Part shown: positions 51,922 to 59,027 of the stretch, piece by piece | Layout: every line of letters starts with the position of its first letter | Numbering within the stretch: the first letter of the stretch is position 1 | Source: Vogesella urethralis | GTDB lineage: Bacteria; Pseudomonadota; Gammaproteobacteria; Burkholderiales; Chromobacteriaceae | Assembly: GCF_007644045.2 (NCBI RefSeq) | Contig: NZ_VMDW02000118.1 | Coordinates: forward strand, 114,814-178,813 | Length of the DNA: 64,000 nucleotides | Direction of reading: 5' to 3' | The notes under the pieces: model-generated | Database searches by the model: none | What the model was told of the DNA's origin: nothing | What the model saw: only the letters and a program-made list of their open reading frames with translations | Position numbers and translations under genes: made by a program

Positions 51922-53346
51922 ATGACCCGACGTACCAAGATTGTTGCCACCCTTGGCCCCGCCTCCAGCGACCCGCAAACCCTGGAACGCCTGCTGCAGG
52001 CCGGCGTCAACGTGGTGCGCCTGAATTTCTCGCACGGCAGCGCGCAAGACCACATCGACCGCGCCGCGCTGGTACGCAGCACTGCCGACAAGCTGGGCCT
52101 GCCGGTGGCCATCATGGTCGACTTGCAAGGTCCCAAGATCCGCGTCGGCAAGTTTGCCAACGGCAAAACCACGCTCGCCAACGGCCAGCCGTTCATTCTG
52201 GATGCCGAATGCGCGCTGGGTGACGACGGCCGCGTAGGGCTGGACTACAAAGAGCTGCCTGGCGACGTAGAGCCGGGCGCCGTGCTGCTGCTGGACGATG
52301 GCCGCATCGTGCTGGTGGTGGAAAAGGTGCTGGGTAGCCAGATCCATACCAAGGTGAAGGTGGGTGGCGTGCTGTCCAACAACAAGGGCATCAACCGTCA
52401 GGGCGGTGGTCTGTCTGCGCCGGCGCTTACCGCCAAAGACATCGACGACATCAAGGTGGCGGCACAGCTGGAGGCCGACTACGTGGCGGTGTCCTTCCCC
52501 AAGAGCAGCGCCGACCTGTACATGGCGCGCACGCTGATCAACGCCGCCGGCTGTCAGGCGCGCATCATCGCCAAAATCGAACGCTGCGAAGCCATCACCA
52601 ACCTGGACGACCTGATCAACTCCGCCGACGGCATCATGGTGGCGCGTGGCGACCTGGCGGTAGAAGTGGGTGACGCCGCCGTGCCGGCGCTGCAGAAGCG
52701 CATGATCCGCGCCGCGCGCGAGCGCAACAAGCTCACCATCACCGCCACCCAGATGATGGAATCGATGATCAGCAGCCCGGTGCCCACCCGTGCCGAAGTG
52801 TCCGACGTGGCCAACGCCGTGCTGGACGGTACCGACGCGGTGATGCTGTCGGCCGAAACCGCCGCCGGCCAGTTCCCGGTAGAAACCGTGGAAGCCATGT
52901 CCCGCGTGTGCATGGAGGCGGAAAACTCCAGCGACTACCAGCTGGAGCGCACCTTCCTCAACCGCGAGTTCACCCGCGTTGACCAATCCATCGCCATGGC
53001 CGCGCTGTTTACCGCCAACCACCTGCCGGTGCGCGCACTGGTGTCGCTCACCCAGACCGGCTCCACCGCGCTGTGGATCAGCCGCGTCAACTGCGGCGTA
53101 CCTATCTACGCGCTGACGCCCGAGGTAGGCACCTACCGTCGCCTGGCCATGTACCGCGACGTGTTCCCGATGCTGTTGCCCGCCGCCACCGACCAGAAAA
53201 AACTGCTGGCCGCCGCCGAGCGCAAGCTGCTGGAACGCGGCCGGGTAGAGCAGGGCGACGTGCTGGTGGTAACCATCGGCGACACCGTCGGCATGATGGG
53301 CCACACCAACACCATGAAGATCATCAAGGCGGGCGAACCGCGCTAA
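51922..53346 (+). CDS. pyk: Pyruvate kinase
   Basis: 474 residues. It catalyses PEP plus ADP to pyruvate plus ATP. It starts MTRRTKIVATLGPASSDPQ; VRLNFSHGSAQDH (about residue 35), the catalytic-Lys region IIAKIERCEA, MVARGDLAVEVG (about residue 238) and ATQMMESMISSPVPTRAEVSD (part of the nucleotide and Mg2+ site) are present, then the C-terminal allosteric domain. A purine-rich ACGGAGACC precedes the ATG. It is followed by an imperfect inverted pair of the 10-mer. Confidence 0.95.
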   Translation: MTRRTKIVATLGPASSDPQTLERLLQAGVNVVRLNFSHGSAQDHIDRAALVRSTADKLGLPVAIMVDLQGPKIRVGKFANGKTTLANGQPFILDAECALGDDGRVGLDYKELPGDVEPGAVLLLDDGRIVLVVEKVLGSQIHTKVKVGGVLSNNKGINRQGGGLSAPALTAKDIDDIKVAAQLEADYVAVSFPKSSADLYMARTLINAAGCQARIIAKIERCEAITNLDDLINSADGIMVARGDLAVEVGDAAVPALQKRMIRAARERNKLTITATQMMESMISSPVPTRAEVSDVANAVLDGTDAVMLSAETAAGQFPVETVEAMSRVCMEAENSSDYQLERTFLNREFTRVDQSIAMAALFTANHLPVRALVSLTQTGSTALWISRVNCGVPIYALTPEVGTYRRLAMYRDVFPMLLPAATDQKKLLAAAERKLLERGRVEQGDVLVVTIGDTVGMMGHTNTMKIIKAGEPR

Positions 53347-53377
53347 GTTAGCGCCCGGTACACATCGTGTAAGCCAC

Positions 53378-53408
53378 GCGGCCAGCCTGCTTGCCCCAGG
53401 TTGGCCGC
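53378..53408 (+). repeat. Second inverted repeat of the 10-mer, 32 bp behind pyk
   Basis: GCGGCCAGCC (53378-53387, one change leaving a G-U-compatible pair), an 11-nt spacer, then GGTTGGCCGC (53399-53408). The same 10-bp stem and 11-nt loop as the copy at 49445. It is likely to form a hairpin at the end of the pyk mRNA. Confidence 0.8.
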
Positions 53409-53637
53409 AAACCATTTGGCCACGCGCAAACTGCCTTTCTGGTGGTGTTCAAGCCTGGGGTCGGTCATGGCACGCTGGCTTGGGGTGCGGCCAGGCCACT
53501 GTGGCCGCCAGCGCATCAGCTATCAGCCTGGCGGCATGATCGGTATCAAATGCTGATTTCATTGTTCTGCAGGAACCAATCCTTTTGTACAAACATCATG
53601 ACAATTGCTTGCTATGATGCTTGCCATGAAAGGTGCA

Positions 53638-53838
53638 ATGGACATGAAACCGGAATACCTGCTGTACTTTGCCGTCGTGGCCTCGGTGCTGCTGCTGGCG
53701 TGGGTGATGATCGGTACCGACCGCGAAGACCCGCGCATCTGCCCGCCAGAGCGCCGGGTGGGGTATTTCTGTAAGACCACGCTGCCCGGCGGCGTGATCT
53801 GGCTACGCGAGATCCCCGGCGCCCGCCCGGCGGGGTAG
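53638..53838 (+). CDS. Small membrane protein, unknown function
   Basis: 66 residues: one hydrophobic helix (YLLYFAVVASVLLLAWVMI) then a charged tail with two Cys in DPRICPPERRVGYFCKTTLP. No family is recognised. The start is uncertain: ATG 53638 has AAAGG four bases away, ATG 53644 has it ten bases away, and earlier in-frame Met codons exist back to 53605. The two cysteines spaced by about 10 residues in the predicted non-membrane part could form a disulfide if it faces the periplasm. Confidence 0.55.
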   Translation: MDMKPEYLLYFAVVASVLLLAWVMIGTDREDPRICPPERRVGYFCKTTLPGGVIWLREIPGARPAG

Positions 53839-53921
53839 TGCGCGGGCTGTACGAGTGGCGCGTCACCCTTGCGCACGCTGTGCCGTGCTTGCCTGGGGCG
53901 CTATCTGGCATGCACTCAAGT

Positions 53922-53956
53922 AACACCCCCGATAGCTGCTGGCTGTCAGGGGTGTT
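53922..53956. terminator. Bidirectional terminator before hipA
   Basis: AACACCCC (53922-53929) pairs with GGGGTGTT (53949-53956), extended inside by GC/GC pairs around TGCTG; it terminates hipA and possibly the 53638 gene. Confidence 0.8.
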
Positions 53957-53991
53957 TTGCTTAGCCGGCCTGCTTCCGGCAACGCACCATT

Positions 53992-55299
53992 TCAGGCCAG
54001 CTGTTGCGCCATCTCCTTGATAACGGTGTGCAGCAGGGTACGCAGGCAACGCGCCTCGCCTGCCAGTGTGGCGGCCAACTCGGGGCGCGCTTGGAGTAGA
54101 CGGGCGTTGTCGGTTTCTACCTCGGCGCACAGCGCTTCTGCCTGCTGCACGGCGCGGCTGCGCAGGTTTTCCAGCAGCCGCTCGGCGGTGCCTTTGGCCA
54201 GGTTCAGCACCGCGCCGGCCTCCAGCAGCAAGCCGCGGCTGATGGCCGAAAAATGCCGCTCGCCCAGCAGTGGCCACGCCAGCTGCGTGTGTGCCGGCCA
54301 CCCGCTTTTGTCGAAGGCAGCGGTGTCATAGCTGGCAACGCTTAGCAGGTCGTAGAACGGCGCCAGCTGCACGCCCTCGTGCGATACCAGAAAGCTCAGG
54401 TTTTTCAGGTGGGCGTCGCTATTGCCCACCAGCACATTGAACACCAGCCAGCCAAACAGCCGGGGCCGCGCTACCGCCGGGCTGCGGCAGGCGTTGGCCA
54501 GTACGGCCAGGTTTTGCAGGCTGCCCTGGCTGTATTTGAAGCTGCGGTCCAGCCCCAGCAGCTGGCAGGCGTCTATCACGTGCCGGCGTTGCCAGCCGTG
54601 GCTGCCTGGCGTGCGGTCAAAGCGGTTTATCAGGTAAACCGGCGACGGCACATAGCGCCGATGCACGTCGGGCACGTCCAGCCCCAGGCGTTTGGCCAGG
54701 CGCATCACGAACCATTCGTTGATGACGGAATGAGGGTAGTCCTCGTCCGGGTGGTCGGGCTTCAGGATATGGGTAGAGGGCGTGGCGCCTGCCGGTTCAA
54801 ACAAGGCGCCATCCTGCAGCACCACCGCCAGCTTGTGCTGCGCGCCGGCCAGCGACATGCGTTTGATGGCAGCCTGCGTCAGCGGCGCCCTCGGTAACTG
54901 GCGAATGCGGGCTTGCAGTGCCTCGTCCGCCAGCGGCCGCAATGGTTCTGCGCTTTGCGGCGCGGCATCGGGTGGCAGCAAGGTTACCGACCCGGCCGAT
55001 TCTGCACCGTACCAGGCCAGCAGGCCGAAGGCGTCGGCCGCATCCAGCCGGGCGTCGCCTGCCAGCAGCAAGCGTTGCCCTTCTTCCGGCAGCAGGTTAT
55101 CGAAATACCACTGCACCGGGCGCTGGCTGGCGCCATCCAGCAATGGGTCGGCTTGCAGTGGCAGGTGCGGGCTCAGCGCAAAGCACGTTGGCGTGTTCAG
55201 CCAGTCCGGCGCGTACTGGAAGCGCCACAGCCCGGCCTGCTCTTGCAAGGTGCCCACCGTGGTGTGATTGATCGATGCGCGCAAAGACCGCCCATTCAT
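53992..55299 (-). CDS. hipA: HipA-family toxin kinase
   Basis: 435 residues. It belongs to the HipA family (serine/threonine kinases; E. coli HipA phosphorylates glutamyl-tRNA synthetase and triggers persistence). Seen: an N-terminal Couple_hipA domain, KRMSLAGAQHKLAVVLQDG (about residue 146; the P-loop-like region), HILKPDHPDED, catalytic VGNSDAHLKNLSFL (about residues 288-301) and PFYDLLSV (DFG-like). All key catalytic residues look intact. Its ATG overlaps the antitoxin stop by 4 bp. Confidence 0.93.
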   Translation of the reverse strand: MNGRSLRASINHTTVGTLQEQAGLWRFQYAPDWLNTPTCFALSPHLPLQADPLLDGASQRPVQWYFDNLLPEEGQRLLLAGDARLDAADAFGLLAWYGAESAGSVTLLPPDAAPQSAEPLRPLADEALQARIRQLPRAPLTQAAIKRMSLAGAQHKLAVVLQDGALFEPAGATPSTHILKPDHPDEDYPHSVINEWFVMRLAKRLGLDVPDVHRRYVPSPVYLINRFDRTPGSHGWQRRHVIDACQLLGLDRSFKYSQGSLQNLAVLANACRSPAVARPRLFGWLVFNVLVGNSDAHLKNLSFLVSHEGVQLAPFYDLLSVASYDTAAFDKSGWPAHTQLAWPLLGERHFSAISRGLLLEAGAVLNLAKGTAERLLENLRSRAVQQAEALCAEVETDNARLLQARPELAATLAGEARCLRTLLHTVIKEMAQQLA

Positions 55300-55565
55300 G
55301 GCGTGCTCTTATGGTTGGCCGCGTCCTGCAGGTAGGCGGCTACGCTTTCGGGGACGTCCACCGTCACGTGAATGCCCAGCCCCTCCAGTACCTGGAACAG
55401 CTTGCCCCATTGCACCGTCTCGCCGCCGCGCTCGATCTTGCCAAGAAAATTCTCGCTAACGCCAATGCTGCCGGCGGCATCGTCCTGGCGGATTTTCTGC
55501 GCCTTGCGGCTGGCGCGCACCACTTGGCCGATGGCGGCCGCACTGTTGATGGGTATCTTCATCAT
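55296..55565 (-). CDS. hipB: HipB-family antitoxin, HTH
   Basis: 89 residues, Cro/CI-type helix-turn-helix: RASRKAQKIRQDDAAGSIGVSENFLGKIERGGETVQWGKLFQVLEGLGI is cited only by its key parts, the recognition helix VSENFLGKIERG (about residues 37-48). It binds and inhibits HipA and represses the operon. ATG 55565 or 55562 both fit GAGG in the upstream operator; the TTG at 55568 is also in frame. The 5' region carries three identical-type operators. One 10-mer copy (55313) lies within the gene. Confidence 0.9.
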   Translation of the reverse strand: MMKIPINSAAAIGQVVRASRKAQKIRQDDAAGSIGVSENFLGKIERGGETVQWGKLFQVLEGLGIHVTVDVPESVAAYLQDAANHKSTP

Positions 55566-55567
55566 CA

Positions 55568-55587
55568 ATCCTCACGTTTGTAAGGAT
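55568..55587 (-). promoter_or_regulatory. HipB operator 1
   Basis: ATCCTCACGTTTGTAAGGAT, an imperfect palindrome of TCCT-N10-AGGA type like the E. coli HipB operator TATCC-N8-GGATA. It overlaps the ribosome binding site of hipB. Confidence 0.75.
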
Positions 55588-55617
55588 TCTGCGCCCGAAG
55601 CGCGCATTTGGCAATGA

Positions 55618-55637
55618 GTCCTCTTGCTTGTGAGGAT
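55618..55637 (-). promoter_or_regulatory. HipB operator 2
   Basis: GTCCTCTTGCTTGTGAGGAT, with the same arms and spacing; its centre is 50 bp from operator 1 (nearly five helical turns). Confidence 0.75.
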
Positions 55638-55668
55638 TTTTCAGGTTTGTAGTGGCTGTCTGCTAATA

Positions 55669-55688
55669 ATCCTTACGCTTGTGAGGAT
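55669..55688 (-). promoter_or_regulatory. HipB operator 3
   Basis: ATCCTTACGCTTGTGAGGAT, centre 51 bp from operator 2. All three sites lie on the same helical face, suited to cooperative binding or looping by HipBA. Confidence 0.75.
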
Positions 55689-55845
55689 TATTTGTGGTGC
55701 GTTGGGCGCAATACGATGCGAAACCAGCACGGGCAGTCGTACGGGCAGAGAAGTGCTTACCCGAGCGCTGCCCGATAGCCAAGCATTGTGGAGCACGGTC
55801 AAGCCCAAAGCCGCGCCAGTGCTGGCGCCCGCGTGCGAATGTCGC

Positions 55846-55851
55846 TATAAT
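55846..55851 (+). promoter_or_regulatory. -10 element of the ssrA promoter
   Basis: A perfect TATAAT 20 bp upstream of the mature tmRNA 5' end; the -35 position (around 55823, TGGCGC) is weak. Confidence 0.6.
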
Positions 55852-55865
55852 GCAGCTTCTTATCT

Positions 55866-56227
55866 GGGGGCGACCTGGTTTCGACGGGGGTTGCGAAGCG
55901 GATGAGGGCATACCGGGATCTCAGTCACCCCGTAAAACACTGAATTTATATAGTCGCAAACGACGAAACTTACGCTCTGGCCGCTTAATCGCGGTTAGAC
56001 TCTACAGCAGCTTGCTGATGGGCTGTGAGGGCAACCTCGGTAGAGTCATTTCACATCAGACCGCTCTTTCCCGGGTTACTTGGGCAAGGGTTAAACGCAA
56101 GGTAACTCGCCAATACTCAGCCTGTCCGTCGGCGTAGTAGCGGTTAAATCCAAATGACACGACTAAGTATGTAGATCTCTTCGTAGAGGATTTCCGGACG
56201 CGGGTTCGATTCCCGCCGCCTCCACCA
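55866..56227 (+). ncRNA. ssrA: Transfer-messenger RNA
   Basis: A 362-nt tmRNA. The 5' end GGGGGCGACC pairs with the 3' acceptor arm CGCCTCCACCA, which encodes CCA. The T-arm CGGGTTCGATTCCCG lies near the 3' end. The resume codon GCA starts at 55956, and the tag reads A-N-D-E-T-Y-A-L-A-A (stop TAA 55986), so ribosomes stalled on broken mRNA are rescued with a degradation tag. Pseudoknot details were not checked. Its 3' end is also the attachment site of the adjacent island. Confidence 0.95.
56197..56227 (+). other. Probable attachment site (attL) of the integrated island in the ssrA 3' end
   Basis: The T-arm and acceptor end of tmRNA is a classic target of P4-type tyrosine recombinases, and the integrase gene starts 185 bp downstream in the same orientation. 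A matching direct repeat (attR) would lie right of the window and is not visible. Confidence 0.6.
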
Positions 56228-56233
56228 AAACAT

Positions 56234-56318
56234 CACTTCATGACGTGTCATGAAGCCTCAAAAACCCCGACAGCTAAGGCTTTCGGGGTTTTTTATTTGT
56301 TCACACCGTGTCATGTAG
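56234..56318. repeat. GTCATGAAG-type repeats upstream of the integrase
   Basis: CGTGTCATGAAG (56244-56255) and CGTGTCATGTAG (56307-56318) are direct repeats 63 bp apart; the first copy also pairs with CTTCATGA (56235-56242) as an inverted copy. They surround the ssrA terminator and are candidate arm-type sites for the recombinase or its directionality factor. Confidence 0.45.
56260..56293 (+). terminator. Terminator downstream of ssrA
   Basis: AAAAACCCCGA (56260-56270) and TCGGGGTTTTT (56283-56293), 12-nt loop, followed by TTATTTG. Confidence 0.92.
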
Positions 56319-56322
56319 TGTC

Positions 56323-56352
56323 TTGACATGCCCCGTCACCAGGGGGCATAAA
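56323..56352 (+). promoter_or_regulatory. Putative promoter of the integrase gene
   Basis: TTGACA (56323-56328), 17-18 bp, then GCATAA/CATAAA (56346-56352), about 60 bp before the integrase ATG. The -35 sits next to the GTCATG repeats, allowing autoregulation. Confidence 0.5.
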
Positions 56353-56411
56353 TGGGGGCACAATCGTAAGGGGCGTTGCTCAATGCCCCCAGCCCCCTAG
56401 GAGATGCTTTC

Positions 56412-57632
56412 ATGCCTCTTACAGTGACTGCCTGCAAGAATGCCAAACCTCGCGAAGACGGTAAGCCACTGCGCCTAAGCGACGAAAAGGGTATGTACTT
56501 GGAAGTCATGCCTACCGGGGCAAAATACTGGCGACTGAAATACCGGTTTAATGGAAAGGAGAAGCGCCTTGCCTTGGGCGTCTTTCCAGAAGTAGGTCTT
56601 GCTGATGCCAGGGATAAGCGTGAGGAGGCTCGACGCCTACTGAGTGAAGGCATCGACCCCAGCGAGCATCGCAAGGTCGCGAAAGCCAGCACACAGCTTA
56701 ACTCTGAAAATAGTTTTGAAGCCGTGGCACGTGAATGGTTCGCCAAGTATCTCCCTACTTGGGTAGCGAGCCACGCTGATAAGATCATGCGCCGCTTTGA
56801 GCGTGATTTGTTTCCTTGGCTGGGTAGTCGACCCATTGCTGCGATTGAGGCTCCGGAACTACTTTCCTGCCTTCAACGGATTGAACGCCGCGGAGCCATT
56901 GAGACCGCTCACCGCGCTATGCAGAATGCTGGACAAGTATTCCGCTACGCCATTGCTACCGGTCGAGCACAGCGCAACCCCGCAGCTGATCTAGTTGGCG
57001 CACTAACTCCCGTTGTTAAAACCTCGTTTCCGACTATCACTGACCCCGCGAAGATTGCCGAATTGCTACGCGCCATTGACGGCTACCAAGGCACCCTAGT
57101 GACTCAATGTGCGCTAAAGCTAGCCCCGCTGGTGTTTGTACGACCTGGGGAGTTGCGCAAAGCTGAATGGCGGGAAATCGACCTTGATAACGCGTTATGG
57201 GTAATTCCCGCCGAGCGAATGAAGATGAGGGAGAAGCACATAGTGCCCCTGCCATCGCAAGCCGTGGAGCTCCTCCGCGAGCTACACGCATTAACTGGGC
57301 ACAATCGATATGTTTTCCCAGGCGCACGGACTAACAGTCGCCCCATGTCGGAAAACACCGTCAATGCTGCTTTGCGACGCCTGGGCTACGACAAAGATTC
57401 AATGACGGGCCACGGATTTCGTCATATGGCGTCAACTTTGTTAAACGAACAGGGGTGGAACCGTGATGCGATAGAGCGGCAGATGGCGCACGCCGAGCGA
57501 AACAGCATCCGCGCAACCTACAACTATGCTGAGTACCTACCTGAGCGGGTACGAATGATGCAGTCTTGGGCAGACTACCTAGATGCTCTCAAGAGAGGTG
57601 CAAAAGTAACTCCGCTGTTCAAAACCGCGTGA
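56412..57632 (+). CDS. int: P4-type tyrosine recombinase (island integrase)
   Basis: 406 residues. An N-terminal DUF4102 arm-binding domain (KYRFNGKEKRLALGVFPEVGLADAR, key part GVFPEVGLADAR at about residues 56-67), a SAM-like core domain, then the catalytic domain with R in FVRPGELRKAEW (about 244), K in REKHIVPL, HGFRH (about 333-337), MAHAERN and the nucleophile in ATYNYAEY (Tyr about 371). It integrates the island at the tmRNA 3' end. ATG 56412 follows AGGAG; the upstream frame to 56376 does not look coding. Confidence 0.94.
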   Translation: MPLTVTACKNAKPREDGKPLRLSDEKGMYLEVMPTGAKYWRLKYRFNGKEKRLALGVFPEVGLADARDKREEARRLLSEGIDPSEHRKVAKASTQLNSENSFEAVAREWFAKYLPTWVASHADKIMRRFERDLFPWLGSRPIAAIEAPELLSCLQRIERRGAIETAHRAMQNAGQVFRYAIATGRAQRNPAADLVGALTPVVKTSFPTITDPAKIAELLRAIDGYQGTLVTQCALKLAPLVFVRPGELRKAEWREIDLDNALWVIPAERMKMREKHIVPLPSQAVELLRELHALTGHNRYVFPGARTNSRPMSENTVNAALRRLGYDKDSMTGHGFRHMASTLLNEQGWNRDAIERQMAHAERNSIRATYNYAEYLPERVRMMQSWADYLDALKRGAKVTPLFKTA

Positions 57633-57819
57633 ACCAACTTCTGAAGCACTTAACCGATAGGGCAAGAGGTAACAATCCGCCATCAAACTGAGCACAGCGA
57701 TAACTACACATTGAGCCAATTAGGAATGAATCACACATCGCAAACTGGTTTGCATTTGTGTCACACAGCATCACCTAATATCATATTGCAGTCATTCAAC
57801 AACTCAAAAGGGATAAATC
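57633..57819. other. Untranslated stretch after the integrase
   Basis: About 190 bp of lower-GC sequence with no recognised element; it probably contains the promoter for the following small genes. A ribosome-binding-like AAAAGGGAT lies at its right end. Confidence 0.35.
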
Positions 57820-58155
57820 TTGAGTCCTTACCCAGACTTCGAACCTATTTTCTCCTGCAATCCACCCAGGGAGTACTTTACAACGGGCCGCTCTCCGGTT
57901 GGAGCTAGGGGCCGTTCATCACGGACGAGAGCAAGCAGTAAAACCACAGCTAGTGTTGCTACCTCGGGTACCGGCGACCCCGACCCTGAGCCCGAGTCGT
58001 TCCATTACCCACTTATCCCCCTCCTAGCAGTACCTGCCTCTTGGCAACTCCTACGCCCTGACAATCCGGGGCAAAACAATCAGCCGAGCTCAGAGACTGA
58101 CCACAGATATCTGTGCGCCAGCACGTCGCCTATTGCTTTTGGGAGTGCCAAATGA
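57820..58155 (+). CDS. Possible small protein encoded before the AlpA-like gene
   Basis: 111 residues if started at TTG 57820. AAGGG precedes this TTG by eight bases, and its stop codon TGA overlaps the ATG of the alpA-like gene (ATGA), which suggests translational coupling. The sequence is Ser/Pro/Arg-rich with no hydrophobic core and no recognised motif (for example PDPEPESFHYPLIPLLAVP). It may be a real leader-type ORF or a chance frame. Confidence 0.4.
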   Translation: MSPYPDFEPIFSCNPPREYFTTGRSPVGARGRSSRTRASSKTTASVATSGTGDPDPEPESFHYPLIPLLAVPASWQLLRPDNPGQNNQPSSETDHRYLCASTSPIAFGSAK

Positions 58156-58382
58156 ATCAAAACATTACCCTTCCCCAGACTGGCTATGTTCGCCAGCCCT
58201 TACTTGTAGGCGACAGCAAAAGTGGTACCCCTGGCGTCCTGCCATTTTCTGCCTCAACCCTTTGGCGGCGTGTGCGGGCTGGCACTTTCCCCGCCCCGGT
58301 TAAGTTGTCTGCTCGTATCACCGCATGGAAAGCCGAGGACGTCCGTAAGTGGTTAGACGCCCAAGGCCAACACACTGCATAA
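58152..58382 (+). CDS. AlpA-like transcriptional regulator (MerR-type HTH)
   Basis: 76 residues. It matches the AlpA/phage regulator pattern: PFSASTLWRRVRAGTFPAPVKLS (about residues 31-53; helix-turn-helix with the wing R-x-G-x-FP-P) and RITAWKAEDVRKWLDA. AlpA-type proteins in P4-like islands act as activators of the integrase or excision functions. GGAG lies six bases before ATG 58152. Confidence 0.88.
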   Translation: MNQNITLPQTGYVRQPLLVGDSKSGTPGVLPFSASTLWRRVRAGTFPAPVKLSARITAWKAEDVRKWLDAQGQHTA

Positions 58383-58391
58383 GGGGGCACT

Positions 58392-58553
58392 ATGAACAAA
58401 CTCACTCGACCTCTACGCCAAAGCAACCCAGTGCACTTCATTGCCGGAGGCCGGCGTATCACCACCAGCCCGCAACCGACCAATGATCTGAAACAGGACG
58501 TCATGCTCGGCTTGCTGTTCAAGCGAGCCACCGGCCTGGAGGTGCTGCCATGA
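58392..58553 (+). CDS. Small island protein, 53 aa
   Basis: It starts MNKLTRPLRQSNPVHFIAGG and ends in FKRATGLEVLP. No family is recognised. Its stop overlaps the start of the next small ORF (ATGA), and GGGGGCAC precedes the start, so it lies in a tightly packed, coupled run of ORFs typical of P4-like islands. Confidence 0.65.
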   Translation: MNKLTRPLRQSNPVHFIAGGRRITTSPQPTNDLKQDVMLGLLFKRATGLEVLP

Positions 58554-58717
58554 AGCACATTGAAGTTCGTGTCCGTCTGCCAAGTGGCAGCATCATGCGT
58601 ATCTACCTTGACCCCACCGGCCTGACCCCGTCGCAACTGACGCAAGAAGCTCTGCTGCCCTTCGCGTTGTACTTGCAGCAGGCTACCGCGCCGACCACGC
58701 CCCCGCAGCAGAGGTAA
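58550..58717 (+). CDS. Small island protein, 55 aa
   Basis: Start ATG 58550 overlaps the previous stop. The sequence begins MKHIEVRVRLPSGSIMRIYL and has a helical C-terminal half (LTQEALLPFALYLQQA). Function unknown. The stop TAA is followed by four bases to the next ATG. Confidence 0.65.
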   Translation: MKHIEVRVRLPSGSIMRIYLDPTGLTPSQLTQEALLPFALYLQQATAPTTPPQQR

Positions 58718-58721
58718 CAAC

Positions 58722-59027
58722 ATGAACAAGACTCTAATTGCCCTGCCAGCGGGCAAGGCCACCGGCTTGTCTGCGTATCGCCAAGGCGCTGCCCAGGCTG
58801 TTGAGGTGCTAGACCGTATCCGCGCCCAGGCCCGAGCCGGCGAAGCGGTCGCGCCTCACTGGTTGGCCGATGCCCTGGACGGTTTGCCCCCGGATAGCCG
58901 GCGCGGCTTCTTGGTGGTGGTGGCCTGCTATGCAGCAGCAGCGGGCGCGGTGGCTGATGACTTTGCAGTACGTCGCAAAGTGTCGGCACTGATAAACCGT
59001 AAGATAACGGAAGGTGGTTTCGCATGA
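58722..59027 (+). CDS. Island protein, 101 aa, hypothetical
   Basis: It begins MNKTLIALPAGKATGLSAY; AVEVLDRIRAQARAGEAVAPHWLADALDGLP is helical, followed by RRGFLVVVACYAAAAGAVAD. GAGGTAACAAC precedes the ATG. It overlaps the primase gene by 4 bp, so it is translationally coupled to it. It might be a small accessory protein for replication, which is inference from position only. Confidence 0.7.
   Translation: MNKTLIALPAGKATGLSAYRQGAAQAVEVLDRIRAQARAGEAVAPHWLADALDGLPPDSRRGFLVVVACYAAAAGAVADDFAVRRKVSALINRKITEGGFA

Noticed and set aside
51862..53415. 517-codon minus-strand frame opposite pyk
   Set aside because: Antisense to pyruvate kinase; His/Gly-rich shadow.
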